The notes under the pieces were generated by a model. It saw only the letters and a list, made by a program, of their open reading frames with translations. It was not told the DNA's origin and ran no database searches. A DNA stretch of 64,000 nucleotides from NCED01 sp035493955 (GTDB lineage: Bacteria; Pseudomonadota; Alphaproteobacteria; Caulobacterales; Caulobacteraceae), in assembly GCA_035493955.1 (NCBI GenBank), contig DATJHI010000023.1, positions 183,438-247,437 on the forward strand, written 5' to 3'. Both the position numbers and the translations under genes were made by a program. This document shows, piece by piece, positions 20,557 through 29,018 of the stretch (position 1 is the stretch's first letter; each line of letters opens with the position of its first letter).

Positions 20557-21174
20557 ATGCTGAATCTCGCCACCCTTGCCGCCACGCCTCCGACGCCGGC
20601 GCCCTTCATCCATATCGAGGTGGAGGGCCTGCTGGCCCAGAGCGATCGCGACGCCCTGGCGCGGGATTTTCCGGACCCGAAGAAGACCGGGTTTTTCCCT
20701 GTCGAGGAGCTGGCTTACGGACCCAGCTTCGCGGCCCTGCTGGAGGACCTGCGCGCCCCGGAGTTCTCCCGCATCGTCGGCGAGAAACTGGGCAAGGACC
20801 TGGTGTCGCGGCCGCAGATGATCGTGGTCCGCAAGTGGTCGGCTCTGAAGGACGGCCGTCCCCATACCGACGGCCTGGACAAGGTCGCCACCGCCCTCGT
20901 CTACCTCAACGACGACTGGAAACCGGAGGAGGGCGGGGCGCTCCGCTATCTCGAAACCCAGGACTTGGACGGGCCGGGCAGCGCCCCGATCCCGGCCCGC
21001 TACGGCGCCTTCACCGCCTTCGCCCGCTCCGACACCTCGTGGCACGGCCACAAGCCGTTCGCCGGGGAGCGCCGGGTGGTGCAGTTGTTCTGGTTGGTCG
21101 ACGAGGCCGCCGCCGCCCGCAAGGACAAGCGTCACAAGCGCACCCACATCCTGAAGGCGCTCTGGCCGTTCTGA
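20557..21174 (+). CDS. 2-oxoglutarate/Fe(II)-dependent oxygenase family protein
   Basis: 205 residues. The iron ligands of the double-stranded beta-helix fold can be placed: HTDG near residue 107 (HxD), and the distal His and 2OG-binding Arg in SWHGHKPFAGERRVVQLFW near 155-175. YLNDDWKPEEGGALRYL is the central strand pair typical of prolyl-hydroxylase-like enzymes. The substrate is unknown. The C-terminal tail is basic (KDKRHKRTHILK). It is convergent with the following hydrolase-like gene, with only 5 bases between stops. Confidence 0.75.
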   Translation: MLNLATLAATPPTPAPFIHIEVEGLLAQSDRDALARDFPDPKKTGFFPVEELAYGPSFAALLEDLRAPEFSRIVGEKLGKDLVSRPQMIVVRKWSALKDGRPHTDGLDKVATALVYLNDDWKPEEGGALRYLETQDLDGPGSAPIPARYGAFTAFARSDTSWHGHKPFAGERRVVQLFWLVDEAAAARKDKRHKRTHILKALWPF

Positions 21175-21179
21175 GGGGC

Positions 21180-22277
21180 TCAGGGCGCTCTCAAGGGCGC
21201 CGCCGCCACCACGTGGCCGCGGGCGCGCACCTCGATGAAGCGGGCCGTTTCGGAGAGCCACCGGCCGCGCACCGGGTCGGCGGCGAGGTGGGGCGGCCCC
21301 CCGTCGCCCAGGGCGACGAAGCGGCAGCTCTTCAGGGCGTAGCAGGCGTTCCGGGCCGCGCCGTCGCGGGTCTCGGACAGCATCAGCACCGGGGCCTTGG
21401 TCCGCCCGAGCGCCGCCGGGTCCCGCGCCGCCGCGGCCGAACGGTTGTAGGCTGCGGTCCAGGCCAGGCTGGCGCCGCCGCTCCTCAGGTCCGGATTGGT
21501 CTGCATCCAGCTGTCGGCCACCCCGCCGCGCCCGTCGGCGCGCTCTCCTGGGGCCCGGTGTTCGGGTGGGCGCCAACTGTGCTCCCCCGCCACGAAGGGG
21601 CGGCCGAAGCCGACCCGGCCGGCGATGTCGGCGCCCCAGTCGCCGAAGGGCTGCACCAGCCGCGTGGATCGGGCGGACAGGGCCGGGGCCCCCAGCACCG
21701 CCCCCTCCACGTCGGGCAAACCGCCCGCCAAGGCTCTCAAGGCCAACTGCGCGCCCAGGCCGTCGCCGACCAGGATCAGCGGCGCCCGCGATCCCGGGCG
21801 CACCACCCGGGCGATCATCTGTCTCAGCGCCGCCACGTCGGGGTCGAGACTGAGGGCGTACAGCCGGTCGCCCGCGCCCCACCAGCGCGCCGATCCGCCC
21901 TGTCCCGCCCAGTCCAGCGCCCAAACCCCATAGCCGCGGGCGACCAGGGCGTCGGCGGTCTCGAACCAGGCTTCCACCGGCTCGCCGGCGCCGGGCAGGA
22001 TCAGCACCTCGGCCCTGACGGCGCGGCCCGGCGCCGCCACCCCGTAGCGCAGGGGCGGGGCGCCTTCGACCGTCAACCGGCCCCAGGCCCAGCCCTGCGG
22101 CGGATAGAAGCGCTCGGCCAGGGAAGGCGGGATGCGTATCTCTCCCGGCTGGAACGGCTTGCCTTCGCAGCCGCAAAGCAGCAGAAGCGCCCCCGCGGCG
22201 GCGCTCACGGCCCGCGCGGCTTGATCGAAGCGCCCTTTGGCCCGATCTAGGGGCAAGGGCGGAGCTAGGCAGTCCAT
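21180..22277 (-). CDS. Predicted lipoprotein of the alpha/beta-hydrolase fold, nucleophile Ser absent
   Basis: Up to 365 residues from the ATG at 22277, which directly abuts the divergent lipA ATG (CATATG). A GTG at 22208 is an alternative start. The N-terminus has Arg residues, a hydrophobic run and a lipobox-like LLCGC, suggesting an outer- or inner-membrane lipoprotein. The body looks like an alpha/beta hydrolase: VLILPGAGEPVEAW (oxyanion region), GYGVWALDWAGQGGS and LVGDGLGAQLALRAL. The last is where GxSxG should be, but the serine position is Gly, so catalysis by the usual triad is doubtful. A C-terminal His candidate sits in GGPPHL. Confidence 0.65.
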   Translation of the reverse strand: MDCLAPPLPLDRAKGRFDQAARAVSAAAGALLLLCGCEGKPFQPGEIRIPPSLAERFYPPQGWAWGRLTVEGAPPLRYGVAAPGRAVRAEVLILPGAGEPVEAWFETADALVARGYGVWALDWAGQGGSARWWGAGDRLYALSLDPDVAALRQMIARVVRPGSRAPLILVGDGLGAQLALRALAGGLPDVEGAVLGAPALSARSTRLVQPFGDWGADIAGRVGFGRPFVAGEHSWRPPEHRAPGERADGRGGVADSWMQTNPDLRSGGASLAWTAAYNRSAAAARDPAALGRTKAPVLMLSETRDGAARNACYALKSCRFVALGDGGPPHLAADPVRGRWLSETARFIEVRARGHVVAAAPLRAP

Positions 22278-23231
22278 ATGGTCACGGTCATCGACACCAC
22301 GGCGCTGAAGCTGTCTCCCCGGCATCCGGAGAAACAGGCCCGCCCCGATTCGCCCGCCATGGCCAAGCCGGCGTGGCTGCGCGTGCGTGCGCCGGGTTCG
22401 CCCGGCTACCTCGAGACCCGCGCGATCGTGAAGTCTCACGGCCTGACCACGGTCTGCGAGGAAGCGGCCTGCCCCAATATCGGCGAATGCTGGTCCCAGA
22501 AGCACGCCACCATGATGATCATGGGCGACACCTGCACCAGGGCCTGCGCCTTTTGCAACGTGCGCACCGGGATGCCCGAGCCGCTCGATCCCTCCGAGCC
22601 TGACCGCGTCGGCGACGCGGTGGCCCAGATGGGCCTGGCTCACGTGGTCATCACCTCGGTCGACCGCGACGACCTGGCCGACGGAGGCGCGGCCCACTTC
22701 GCCGCCGTGGTGCGGGCGATCCGCCGCGACGCGCCGTCCGCCACCATCGAGATCCTGACCCCCGACTTCCTGAGGAAGCCCGTCGCCGCCGCCGAAGCGA
22801 TCATCGACGCGCGCCCCGACGTGTTCAACCACAACCTGGAAACCGTGCCGCGCCTGTACCTGAAGATCCGCCCGGGCGCGCGCTACTACCACTCGCTGCG
22901 ACTGCTCGAGCGGGTCAAGGAGCGCGACCCGCTGCAGTTCACCAAGTCCGGCCTGATGGTCGGGCTGGGCGAGACCAAGGAGGAGGTCATGCAGGTGATG
23001 GACGACATGCGCTCCGCCGGCGTCGACTTCATCACCATCGGCCAGTACCTGCAGCCGACGCGCAAGCACGCCCCCATCGACCGCTACTGGGAGCCGGACG
23101 AGTTCAAGGCGCTGGAAAGCATCGCCTGGGCCAAGGGGTTCCTGATGGTGTCGGCCAGCCCCTTCACCCGCTCGTCGCACCACGCCGGCGAGGACTTCGC
23201 CCGGCTGAAGGCGGCCCGCGCGGCGGCGTAA
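22278..23231 (+). CDS. lipA: Lipoyl synthase
   Basis: 317 residues. This radical-SAM enzyme inserts two sulfurs into octanoyl chains on lipoyl domains such as those of PdhB and PdhC nearby. The auxiliary cluster cysteines are in CEEAACPNIGECW, the radical-SAM cluster is in CTRACAFCNV, and a C-terminal RSSHHAGEDF supplies the serine ligand. The start MVTVIDT matches the family N-terminus, and GGAG lies 14 bases before it. Location a few genes after the PDH operon fits its function. It is followed after 5 bases by a COQ10-like gene. Confidence 0.96.
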   Translation: MVTVIDTTALKLSPRHPEKQARPDSPAMAKPAWLRVRAPGSPGYLETRAIVKSHGLTTVCEEAACPNIGECWSQKHATMMIMGDTCTRACAFCNVRTGMPEPLDPSEPDRVGDAVAQMGLAHVVITSVDRDDLADGGAAHFAAVVRAIRRDAPSATIEILTPDFLRKPVAAAEAIIDARPDVFNHNLETVPRLYLKIRPGARYYHSLRLLERVKERDPLQFTKSGLMVGLGETKEEVMQVMDDMRSAGVDFITIGQYLQPTRKHAPIDRYWEPDEFKALESIAWAKGFLMVSASPFTRSSHHAGEDFARLKAARAAA

Positions 23232-23236
23232 GGCCC

Positions 23237-23743
23237 GTGCACCGCCATCGCGTCGTCCGGGTCCTGCCGTTCAGGCCGGAGCAGCTGTTCGACCTGGTGG
23301 GCGATGTGGAGCGCTATCCGGAGTTCGTGCCCTGGATCACCGCCATGCGCCTGCGCAACCTGCGCAGCGAGGGGGAGGGGGTCACGCTGGTCGACGCCGA
23401 GGCGGCGGTCGGCTTTTCCTTCCTGAACGAGCGTTTCGCCACCCGGGTCCGGCGCGACGCAGATCAGCGCGACATCATCGTGACCCTGCTGTGGGGGCCG
23501 TTCAAGCGGCTGTTAAATCACTGGAGGTTCGAGCCCGATCCGGTTGGCTGCAAAGTGGTTTTCGAGATCGACTTCGCGTTCAAGTCGCGGGTCCTGGAGA
23601 TGCTGCTCGCCGCCAATTTCGACCGGGCCGTGGACAAGCTGATGGCCTGTTTCGAAGCCCGGGCGGAAAGCCTGTATCCCAAACTCTCCGTCTCCCCGTC
23701 TGCGGAGGCGACGGCCGCGCAGGACCCCCTCAGTCAGGGCTGA
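23237..23743 (+). CDS. START-domain protein of the COQ10/RatA family
   Basis: 168 residues from a GTG five bases after the lipA stop. VVRVLPFRPEQLFDLVGDVERYPEFVPW is the characteristic start of the polyketide-cyclase/COQ10-like lipid-binding fold. In mitochondria COQ10 binds ubiquinone; in E. coli the homologue RatA was described as affecting ribosome association. A ubiquinone-chaperone role is the more likely one in alphaproteobacteria. The lipA-COQ10 pairing is common in alphaproteobacteria. A short disordered tail follows the domain. Confidence 0.8.
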   Translation: MHRHRVVRVLPFRPEQLFDLVGDVERYPEFVPWITAMRLRNLRSEGEGVTLVDAEAAVGFSFLNERFATRVRRDADQRDIIVTLLWGPFKRLLNHWRFEPDPVGCKVVFEIDFAFKSRVLEMLLAANFDRAVDKLMACFEARAESLYPKLSVSPSAEATAAQDPLSQG

Positions 23744-23774
23744 CGCCCTGCCAGCTCCCCCGCGCTGCGGGGAG
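23735..23774. repeat. Two tandem short hairpins, REP-like element
   Basis: CAGGGC-TGAC-GCCCTG overlaps the end of the COQ10-like gene, and CTCCCC-N8-GGGGAG follows a few bases later. Paired GC hairpins of this look are frequent at gene ends in Caulobacterales. The element sits between convergent genes and may terminate both. Confidence 0.45.
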
Positions 23775-23819
23775 GTGGATCGACGCGGATATGGGGCGAG
23801 ACGGAGGGGGCGTCCGCCG

Positions 23820-24311
23820 TCATTCCAACCGCTCGAACATCATCTCCAGGGCCGTGAACACCGCGGCCATGCGCACGCCCTCCCGGCCAAGGTCGCCGTA
23901 GCGCATCTGCCGGACCGTGGTCGGGCTGTCGCGCAGCGCCGTCGCCAGCCAGACCAGGCCGACCGGCTTGTCGTCCGAACCGCCGCCGGGACCGGCGATG
24001 CCGGTGATCGCCACGGCCAGCCCGGCGGCCGACGCCTTCAGCGCCCCCTCGGCCATGGCCCGGACGACGGCCTCCGACACCGCGCCCTCCCGCTCGATGA
24101 GCTCGCCCGGAACCCCTAAAAGCTCGGTCTTGGCGGCGTTGGAATAGGTGACGAAGCCGCGGTCGACCACGTCCGACGACCCGGCGATGCCGGTGAGCGC
24201 GGCCGCCGCGAGGCCCCCGGTGCAGCTTTCGGCCGTGGCGAGGGTCAGATGCTTGCCCCGCGCCCGGTGGAGGATGGCTTCGGCCAGGCGCTGGGTTTCG
24301 GTGGGGAACAT
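23820..24311 (-). CDS. CinA-family nicotinamide-nucleotide amidohydrolase
   Basis: 163 residues from the ATG at 24311, chosen because GGAGGACGAGGG precedes it; an upstream in-frame ATG at 24335 is poorer. This is the stand-alone C-terminal CinA domain (PncC/YgaD type), which deamidates NMN to nicotinic acid mononucleotide in pyridine nucleotide recycling. TAESCTGGLAAAALTGIAGSSDVVDRGFVTYSN carries the catalytic Ser and Tyr residues, and GIAGPGGGSDDKPVG the second conserved loop. The N-terminal COG1058 domain of full CinA is absent. Confidence 0.85.
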   Translation of the reverse strand: MFPTETQRLAEAILHRARGKHLTLATAESCTGGLAAAALTGIAGSSDVVDRGFVTYSNAAKTELLGVPGELIEREGAVSEAVVRAMAEGALKASAAGLAVAITGIAGPGGGSDDKPVGLVWLATALRDSPTTVRQMRYGDLGREGVRMAAVFTALEMMFERLE

Positions 24312-24403
24312 CCCTCGTCCTCCGGCTTCGATCATGCCCGATTGTCAAACCCGCCCGTGCGGCCCCACACTCGAATCAGTTCCTGGGGAGGACGCGCGAC
24401 AGG

Positions 24404-26620
24404 ATGACCTCCGTCGCCTACTTAGAACATCCGGCCAAAGCGCGCCCGGCCTTGGCGCCGTGGCTGTTCGTCGCCGTCGTTTTCGCCAGCGCCGCCCTGG
24501 TGTTCCTGGTCGAACCCCTGGTCGGCAAGCTGCTGTTGCCGCTGCTGGGCGGGTCGCCGGCGGTCTGGAACACCAGCCTAGCCTTCTTCCAACTCGCCCT
24601 CTTGGCCGGCTACGGCTACGCCCACGCTCTGCAACGGCTGGGCTCGCTGCGCCGCCAGATGGCGGTTCACCTGGCGATGCTGACCCTGGCGGCGATGGTG
24701 CTGCCGCTGAGGATGTCCGGGCTGATGGGCCCCCCGTGGGTCCAGGCGCCGGCCCTGTGGCTGGCCGCGACCCTGGCCGTCTCCCTGGGGCCGCCCTTCG
24801 CGGTGCTGTCGGCCACCGCGCCCCTGCTGCAGACCTGGTACGCCCGGCTGAACGGGAACGGGAACGAGGCGGCCAATCCCTACAGCCTCTATGCCGCCTC
24901 CAACCTCGGCAGCCTGCTGGCGCTGGCCGCCTATCCCATGCTGGTCGAGCCGCTGGTCGGCCTGTCCGCCCAGGCCCGGCTGTGGAGCTTCGCCTACGCC
25001 GGATTCGCCCTGCTGCTGGCCGGGATGACGACGATGGCCTGGCGCCTCCCGGCCGTGGCCGCCCCGGTCCTGGCTCGGGTCGCCGCCACCGGCTGGCGGG
25101 AGCGCACGGTGTGGATCGCCCTGGCCGCCGCCCCGTCCAGCCTGCTCGCCGGGGTCACCGCCCACCTCGCCGCCGACGTCGCCTCCGCGCCCTTCCTGTG
25201 GGTGGTCCCGCTCGAACTCTATCTGGCCACCTTCGTGATCGCCTTCGCCGGCAGGGCCAAGGGGCCGTCGCCGGGCCTGCTGATGGTCCAGGTGCTGGCC
25301 GTTCCGACCTCCCTGTCGCTGCTGTTCGAACCCACCACGCCCTGGCCGCAGCAGCTGGCCGTCCACCTGACCGCCTTCTTCGTCACCGCCCTGGTCTGCC
25401 ACCAGGGACTGGCCGCCCGCCGCCCCGAGCCGGGACGCCTGACCGAGTTCTACCTGTGCCTGTCCGTCGGCGGGGTGATCGGCGGCGGCTTCAACGCCTT
25501 CCTGGCGCCCCTGCTGTTCCCCGACGTCTGGGAATATCCGGCGGTGCTGGTGCTGGCCTGTCTGGCCCGTCCCTCCGCTCCGGCCAAGCCCGACCGGCGC
25601 GGCCTGGGTTGGCTGGCGGCGGGCCTGGTCTGGGTCGCGCCGCTCTGCATTCCCGCCCTGGCCCTGCCCGACATCCTTCGTCAGGCCCTGATGCTGGCGC
25701 CCGTGGTGATCGCGGTGATGCTGCGCGACCGGACCGTCGCCGTCGTCGCCCTGTTCGCCGCCCTGGCCCTGGCCGGCGAGGTGCAGGGGATCGGGCGCTA
25801 TCGCGAGCATCACCGCAGCTTCTTCGGCGTCATCCACATCGCCGAGGTCCACCCCAAGGGCCTGGGGACCGCCCGGATCATGGTCCACGGCACCACCCTG
25901 CACGGGGTCCAGGCGCAGGGCCGGGGCCAGGCCTGCCTGCCCACCGCCTACTACGCCTCGCCCACGGTGATCGGCAGCGTGTTCGCCCGCGAGCGGGCCA
26001 GGGGTCCCTTGCGGATGGGGGTGGTCGGCCTGGGCGCCGGCACGGTGGCGACCTTCGTGCGGCCGGGCGATTCCATGCGCTTCTTCGAGATCGATCCCTT
26101 GGTCGAGCGCCTGACCCTGGACCCGAAGCACTTCTCCTTCGTCCACGGCTGCGCCAGGGGCCCGGTGGACGTGGTGCTGGGGGACGCGCGCCTGTCCCTC
26201 GCCCGCGAGCCGGCGGCCTCCTACGACCTGCTGCTGATCGACGCCTTCTCCTCCGACAGCGTGCCGACCCATCTGCTGACGGTCGAGGCGCTGCACGGCT
26301 ATCTGCGCCTTTTGAGGCCGCACGGCGTGCTGCTGCTGCACCTGTCCAACCGCAACCTGGAGCTGGTCGGTCCTGCGGCGGCGGCGGCCAAGGCGGCGGG
26401 GGCGTCGTTCCTGAAAGGCGTCCACTGGGTGGAGGAGGGGACCTCGCCTTACGTGGAATCCTCCGGCATCGTGCTGCTGGTCGCCCCCGACCCGCACAGC
26501 CTCGACCGCTATCGCGCCGACCATCAATGGACCGAGCATGTCCGCCTCGCCCGGCCCTGGACCGACGACTACACCAACGTCTGGGGAGCGATGATCGCGC
26601 GGTTCAGGGGCGAGGGGTAG
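24404..26620 (+). CDS. Membrane-fused spermidine-synthase-like protein
   Basis: 738 residues. The N-terminal ~470 residues contain about ten hydrophobic segments of MFS-like character (first: LFVAVVFASAALVFLVEPLVG). The C-terminal ~240 residues resemble the spermidine/spermine synthase Rossmann fold, with GLGAGTVATF as the SAM-type nucleotide site and LLIDAFSSDSVPTHLLT as the conserved aspartate loop. Such fusions are annotated as fused MFS/spermidine synthase; the true reaction is unknown and may not be polyamine formation. It is convergent with ispDF. Confidence 0.75.
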   Translation: MTSVAYLEHPAKARPALAPWLFVAVVFASAALVFLVEPLVGKLLLPLLGGSPAVWNTSLAFFQLALLAGYGYAHALQRLGSLRRQMAVHLAMLTLAAMVLPLRMSGLMGPPWVQAPALWLAATLAVSLGPPFAVLSATAPLLQTWYARLNGNGNEAANPYSLYAASNLGSLLALAAYPMLVEPLVGLSAQARLWSFAYAGFALLLAGMTTMAWRLPAVAAPVLARVAATGWRERTVWIALAAAPSSLLAGVTAHLAADVASAPFLWVVPLELYLATFVIAFAGRAKGPSPGLLMVQVLAVPTSLSLLFEPTTPWPQQLAVHLTAFFVTALVCHQGLAARRPEPGRLTEFYLCLSVGGVIGGGFNAFLAPLLFPDVWEYPAVLVLACLARPSAPAKPDRRGLGWLAAGLVWVAPLCIPALALPDILRQALMLAPVVIAVMLRDRTVAVVALFAALALAGEVQGIGRYREHHRSFFGVIHIAEVHPKGLGTARIMVHGTTLHGVQAQGRGQACLPTAYYASPTVIGSVFARERARGPLRMGVVGLGAGTVATFVRPGDSMRFFEIDPLVERLTLDPKHFSFVHGCARGPVDVVLGDARLSLAREPAASYDLLLIDAFSSDSVPTHLLTVEALHGYLRLLRPHGVLLLHLSNRNLELVGPAAAAAKAAGASFLKGVHWVEEGTSPYVESSGIVLLVAPDPHSLDRYRADHQWTEHVRLARPWTDDYTNVWGAMIARFRGEG

Positions 26621-26625
26621 GCCCC

Positions 26626-27768
26626 TCAGCCCGGCATCTCCACCGTCGCCACCGCCTGCGCCGCCAGGCCCTCCTCGCGGCCGGCGAAGCCCATGCCTTC
26701 CGTGGTGGTGGCCTTCACGCTGACCCGGTCCAAGGGCAGGTCCAGGATCTCGGCCAGCCGCGCCCGCATGGCCTCGCGGTGGGGTTTGATCTTGGGGCGC
26801 TCGCACACCAGGGTCACGTCGACATTGACCAACCGTCCGCCCCGCGCCGCCGCCAGGCCCGCCGCATGGCGCAGGAAGCGGTCGGAGGAGACGCCGCGCC
26901 ATTGCGGGTCGCTCGGCGGGAAGTGGTCGCCGATGTCGCCTTCGCCGATGGCCCCGAGGATGGCGTCGGTCAGGGCGTGCAGGCCGGCGTCGGCGTCGGA
27001 ATGGCCCACCAGGGCCTTGTCGTGGGGGATCTCCACCCCGCACAGCCACACCGCCGCTCCCGGCCCGAACCGGTGGGCGTCGTAGCCGAAGCCGGTGCGG
27101 GTGATCCGCGCCGCACCCGCCAAACGCTCGGCCATCACGAAATCCTCCGGATAGGTCAGCTTCATCAGCATCGGATCGCCGGCGGTAAGCACGACCCTGC
27201 CGCCGGCGCGTTCCACCACGGCGGCGTCGTCGGTGGGGACCTCGCCCTTGGGCCAGGCGGCGTAGGCGGCTGTGAGCGCGGCGCGGCGGAAGGCCTGCGG
27301 CGTCTGGGCCCCGAACAACCCGTCGCGTGGCGCGGTGATGGCCCCATCATTGCCATTGCGTTTCAGGGTGTCGGCGACGGCAATGGCCGGCACGGCGCCG
27401 TCAGCCGCCTCCAGGGCGGCCAGCAGGGCCCCGACATGGGCCGCGGTCACGAACGGCCGGGCCGCGTCGTGGATCAGCACCGCGTCGAAATCGCCGCCGA
27501 GCCTCGCCAGCCCGGCCCGGACCGACTCAATCCGCTCAGCCCCGCCGGCGACCGCGGTCCAGCCCGAAAGACCTGAAAAGGCTTTCTCCGCCAGGGCTTG
27601 GTCGCCGGGACGGATCACCACCACCACCGTTTGCGCCCCCGCCGCCAGCAGGGCCTCCAGCGACCACCGCGCCACGGCGCGGCCGGCCAGGCTGCGCCAC
27701 TGTTTGGGGGCCTCGGCCCCGGCTCGCGCGCCGGAGCCGGCGGCGACGATGACGGCTGCGAACTTCAT
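26626..27768 (-). CDS. ispDF: Bifunctional MEP cytidylyltransferase / MECDP synthase
   Basis: 380 residues from the ATG at 27768. The N-terminal IspD half (about 1-220) has AVIVAAGSGARAGAEAPKQW and DAARPFV. The C-terminal IspF half starts at GFGYDAHRFGPG, with metal ligands in this motif and in LVGHSDADAGLHALTDA, then FPPSDPQW. It catalyses two non-consecutive steps of the MEP isoprenoid pathway; the fusion is typical of alphaproteobacteria. ispH lies 5 kb away. It is divergent from ntrB, with no dusB gene between them. Confidence 0.95.
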   Translation of the reverse strand: MKFAAVIVAAGSGARAGAEAPKQWRSLAGRAVARWSLEALLAAGAQTVVVVIRPGDQALAEKAFSGLSGWTAVAGGAERIESVRAGLARLGGDFDAVLIHDAARPFVTAAHVGALLAALEAADGAVPAIAVADTLKRNGNDGAITAPRDGLFGAQTPQAFRRAALTAAYAAWPKGEVPTDDAAVVERAGGRVVLTAGDPMLMKLTYPEDFVMAERLAGAARITRTGFGYDAHRFGPGAAVWLCGVEIPHDKALVGHSDADAGLHALTDAILGAIGEGDIGDHFPPSDPQWRGVSSDRFLRHAAGLAAARGGRLVNVDVTLVCERPKIKPHREAMRARLAEILDLPLDRVSVKATTTEGMGFAGREEGLAAQAVATVEMPG

Positions 27769-27905
27769 GGTCGGGGTCTTTTCCGCATGCGCCCGGCCGT
27801 TTGTCCATAGACAAGGGCCGAAGCTGTGCCTAAAAAGGTGGCGGTGGCGTTGCTTATTATTTGGGCGTTCCTTCAGCGCCCAGGCGACGCCTCGGGGATG
27901 TCCGC

Positions 27906-29009
27906 TTGCCATTCGAGCCCACCAGCTTGTCCGAGACCGAAGTCCAGGCGCTCCGGGCTGCCGCGTTCGAACAGAGCCCGGCTCCGGCCATGATGTTTTC
28001 GGCCATGGGCGACCTGATCGCCGCCAACGAGGCGGCCGAGGCCCTGTTCGGCCACGGTCTGTCGCTGCTGGCCCGGCGCCGGCTGGTGCAGGGGACCCCC
28101 GACACGCCCCTGGCCGCCCTGATCGCCCGGGCTCGGGACGCCGAGGTCGCGGTGCGCGAACGGCGGCTGGAGATCGCCTTGCCCGGCCATCCGATCATAG
28201 AGGTCGAGGCCGCGGCCACCCCGCTCCCGAACGGCGCGGTGCTGTTGTCCCTGATCGCCAAGAGCCAGGGCGGGGCCCTGGACCGCACCACCGACCTGCG
28301 CTCCGTGGCCGGCATGGGCCGGACCTTGGCCCACGAGATCAAGAACCCCCTCGCCGGCATCCGTGGCGCGGCCCAGCTGCTCAAGTCCGGCGCCACCCCC
28401 GACGACATGGCCCTGGCCCAGCTGATCGTCGACGAGACCGACCGGATCAAGCGCCTGGTCGACCGGGTGGAGGCCTTCTCGGAGGAGCGGCCGATCCTGC
28501 CCCAGGCGGTCAATATCCACGTGGTGCTGGACCGGGTGCGCGCCCTGATCGCCAGCGGCGTGGGCGAGGGGCTGATCCTGCGCGAAGCCTTCGACCCGTC
28601 GCTGCCCCCGGTGTGGGGCGACGAGGACCAGCTGATCCAGATTTTCCTCAACCTGGCCAAGAACGCCGCCGAGGCCGCCCATTCCCGCGGGGACGACCGG
28701 GGCGAGGTGTCGATCTCCACCGCCTATCGCCACGGGGCCCGCATGCGCACGCCCGCCGGCAAGGACCCCCGCGGCGCGCCGCTGGAGGTCAAGATCCAGG
28801 ACAACGGCCCCGGGGTGCCCGCCGACCTGCGCGACCATCTGTTCGACCCCTTCGTCACCACCAAGCCGCAAGGCTCGGGCCTCGGCCTCACCCTGGTCGC
28901 CAAACTGGTGGCCGACCACGGCGGCATGATCGATTTCGAGTCCGAGCCCGGCCGCACCGTGTTCCGCGTCCGTCTGCCTGTCGAACCCTCCCGAACCCCG
29001 ACGACCTGA
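27906..29009 (+). CDS. ntrB: Nitrogen regulation sensor histidine kinase NtrB
   Basis: 367 residues from a TTG at 27906, chosen because GGGGA lies 7 bases upstream; a TTG at 27861 would add 15 residues. An N-terminal PAS-like domain (about 20-125) is followed by the HisKA H-box LAHEIKNPLAGIRGAAQLL (phosphorylated His about 143). The N-box is LNLAKNAAEA and the G-boxes are DNGPGVP and GSGLGLTLV. There is no transmembrane segment, so it is cytoplasmic and probably controlled by PII. It precedes ntrC by 9 bases. The Asp/His pair implies phosphotransfer to NtrC. Confidence 0.93.
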   Translation: MPFEPTSLSETEVQALRAAAFEQSPAPAMMFSAMGDLIAANEAAEALFGHGLSLLARRRLVQGTPDTPLAALIARARDAEVAVRERRLEIALPGHPIIEVEAAATPLPNGAVLLSLIAKSQGGALDRTTDLRSVAGMGRTLAHEIKNPLAGIRGAAQLLKSGATPDDMALAQLIVDETDRIKRLVDRVEAFSEERPILPQAVNIHVVLDRVRALIASGVGEGLILREAFDPSLPPVWGDEDQLIQIFLNLAKNAAEAAHSRGDDRGEVSISTAYRHGARMRTPAGKDPRGAPLEVKIQDNGPGVPADLRDHLFDPFVTTKPQGSGLGLTLVAKLVADHGGMIDFESEPGRTVFRVRLPVEPSRTPTT

Positions 29010-29018
29010 GGCTCCGCC

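Noticed and set aside
22278..23183. N-terminal extension of the hydrolase frame across lipA
   Set aside because: The frame stays open to 23183, but that part is antisense to lipA and has shadow composition; the gene must start at or inside 22277.
24148..27576. 1142-codon open frame on the plus strand
   Set aside because: It spans the real spermidine-synthase-like gene in another frame and runs antisense into ispDF. Composition is Arg/Gly/Pro-rich, the mark of a shadow frame in high-GC DNA.
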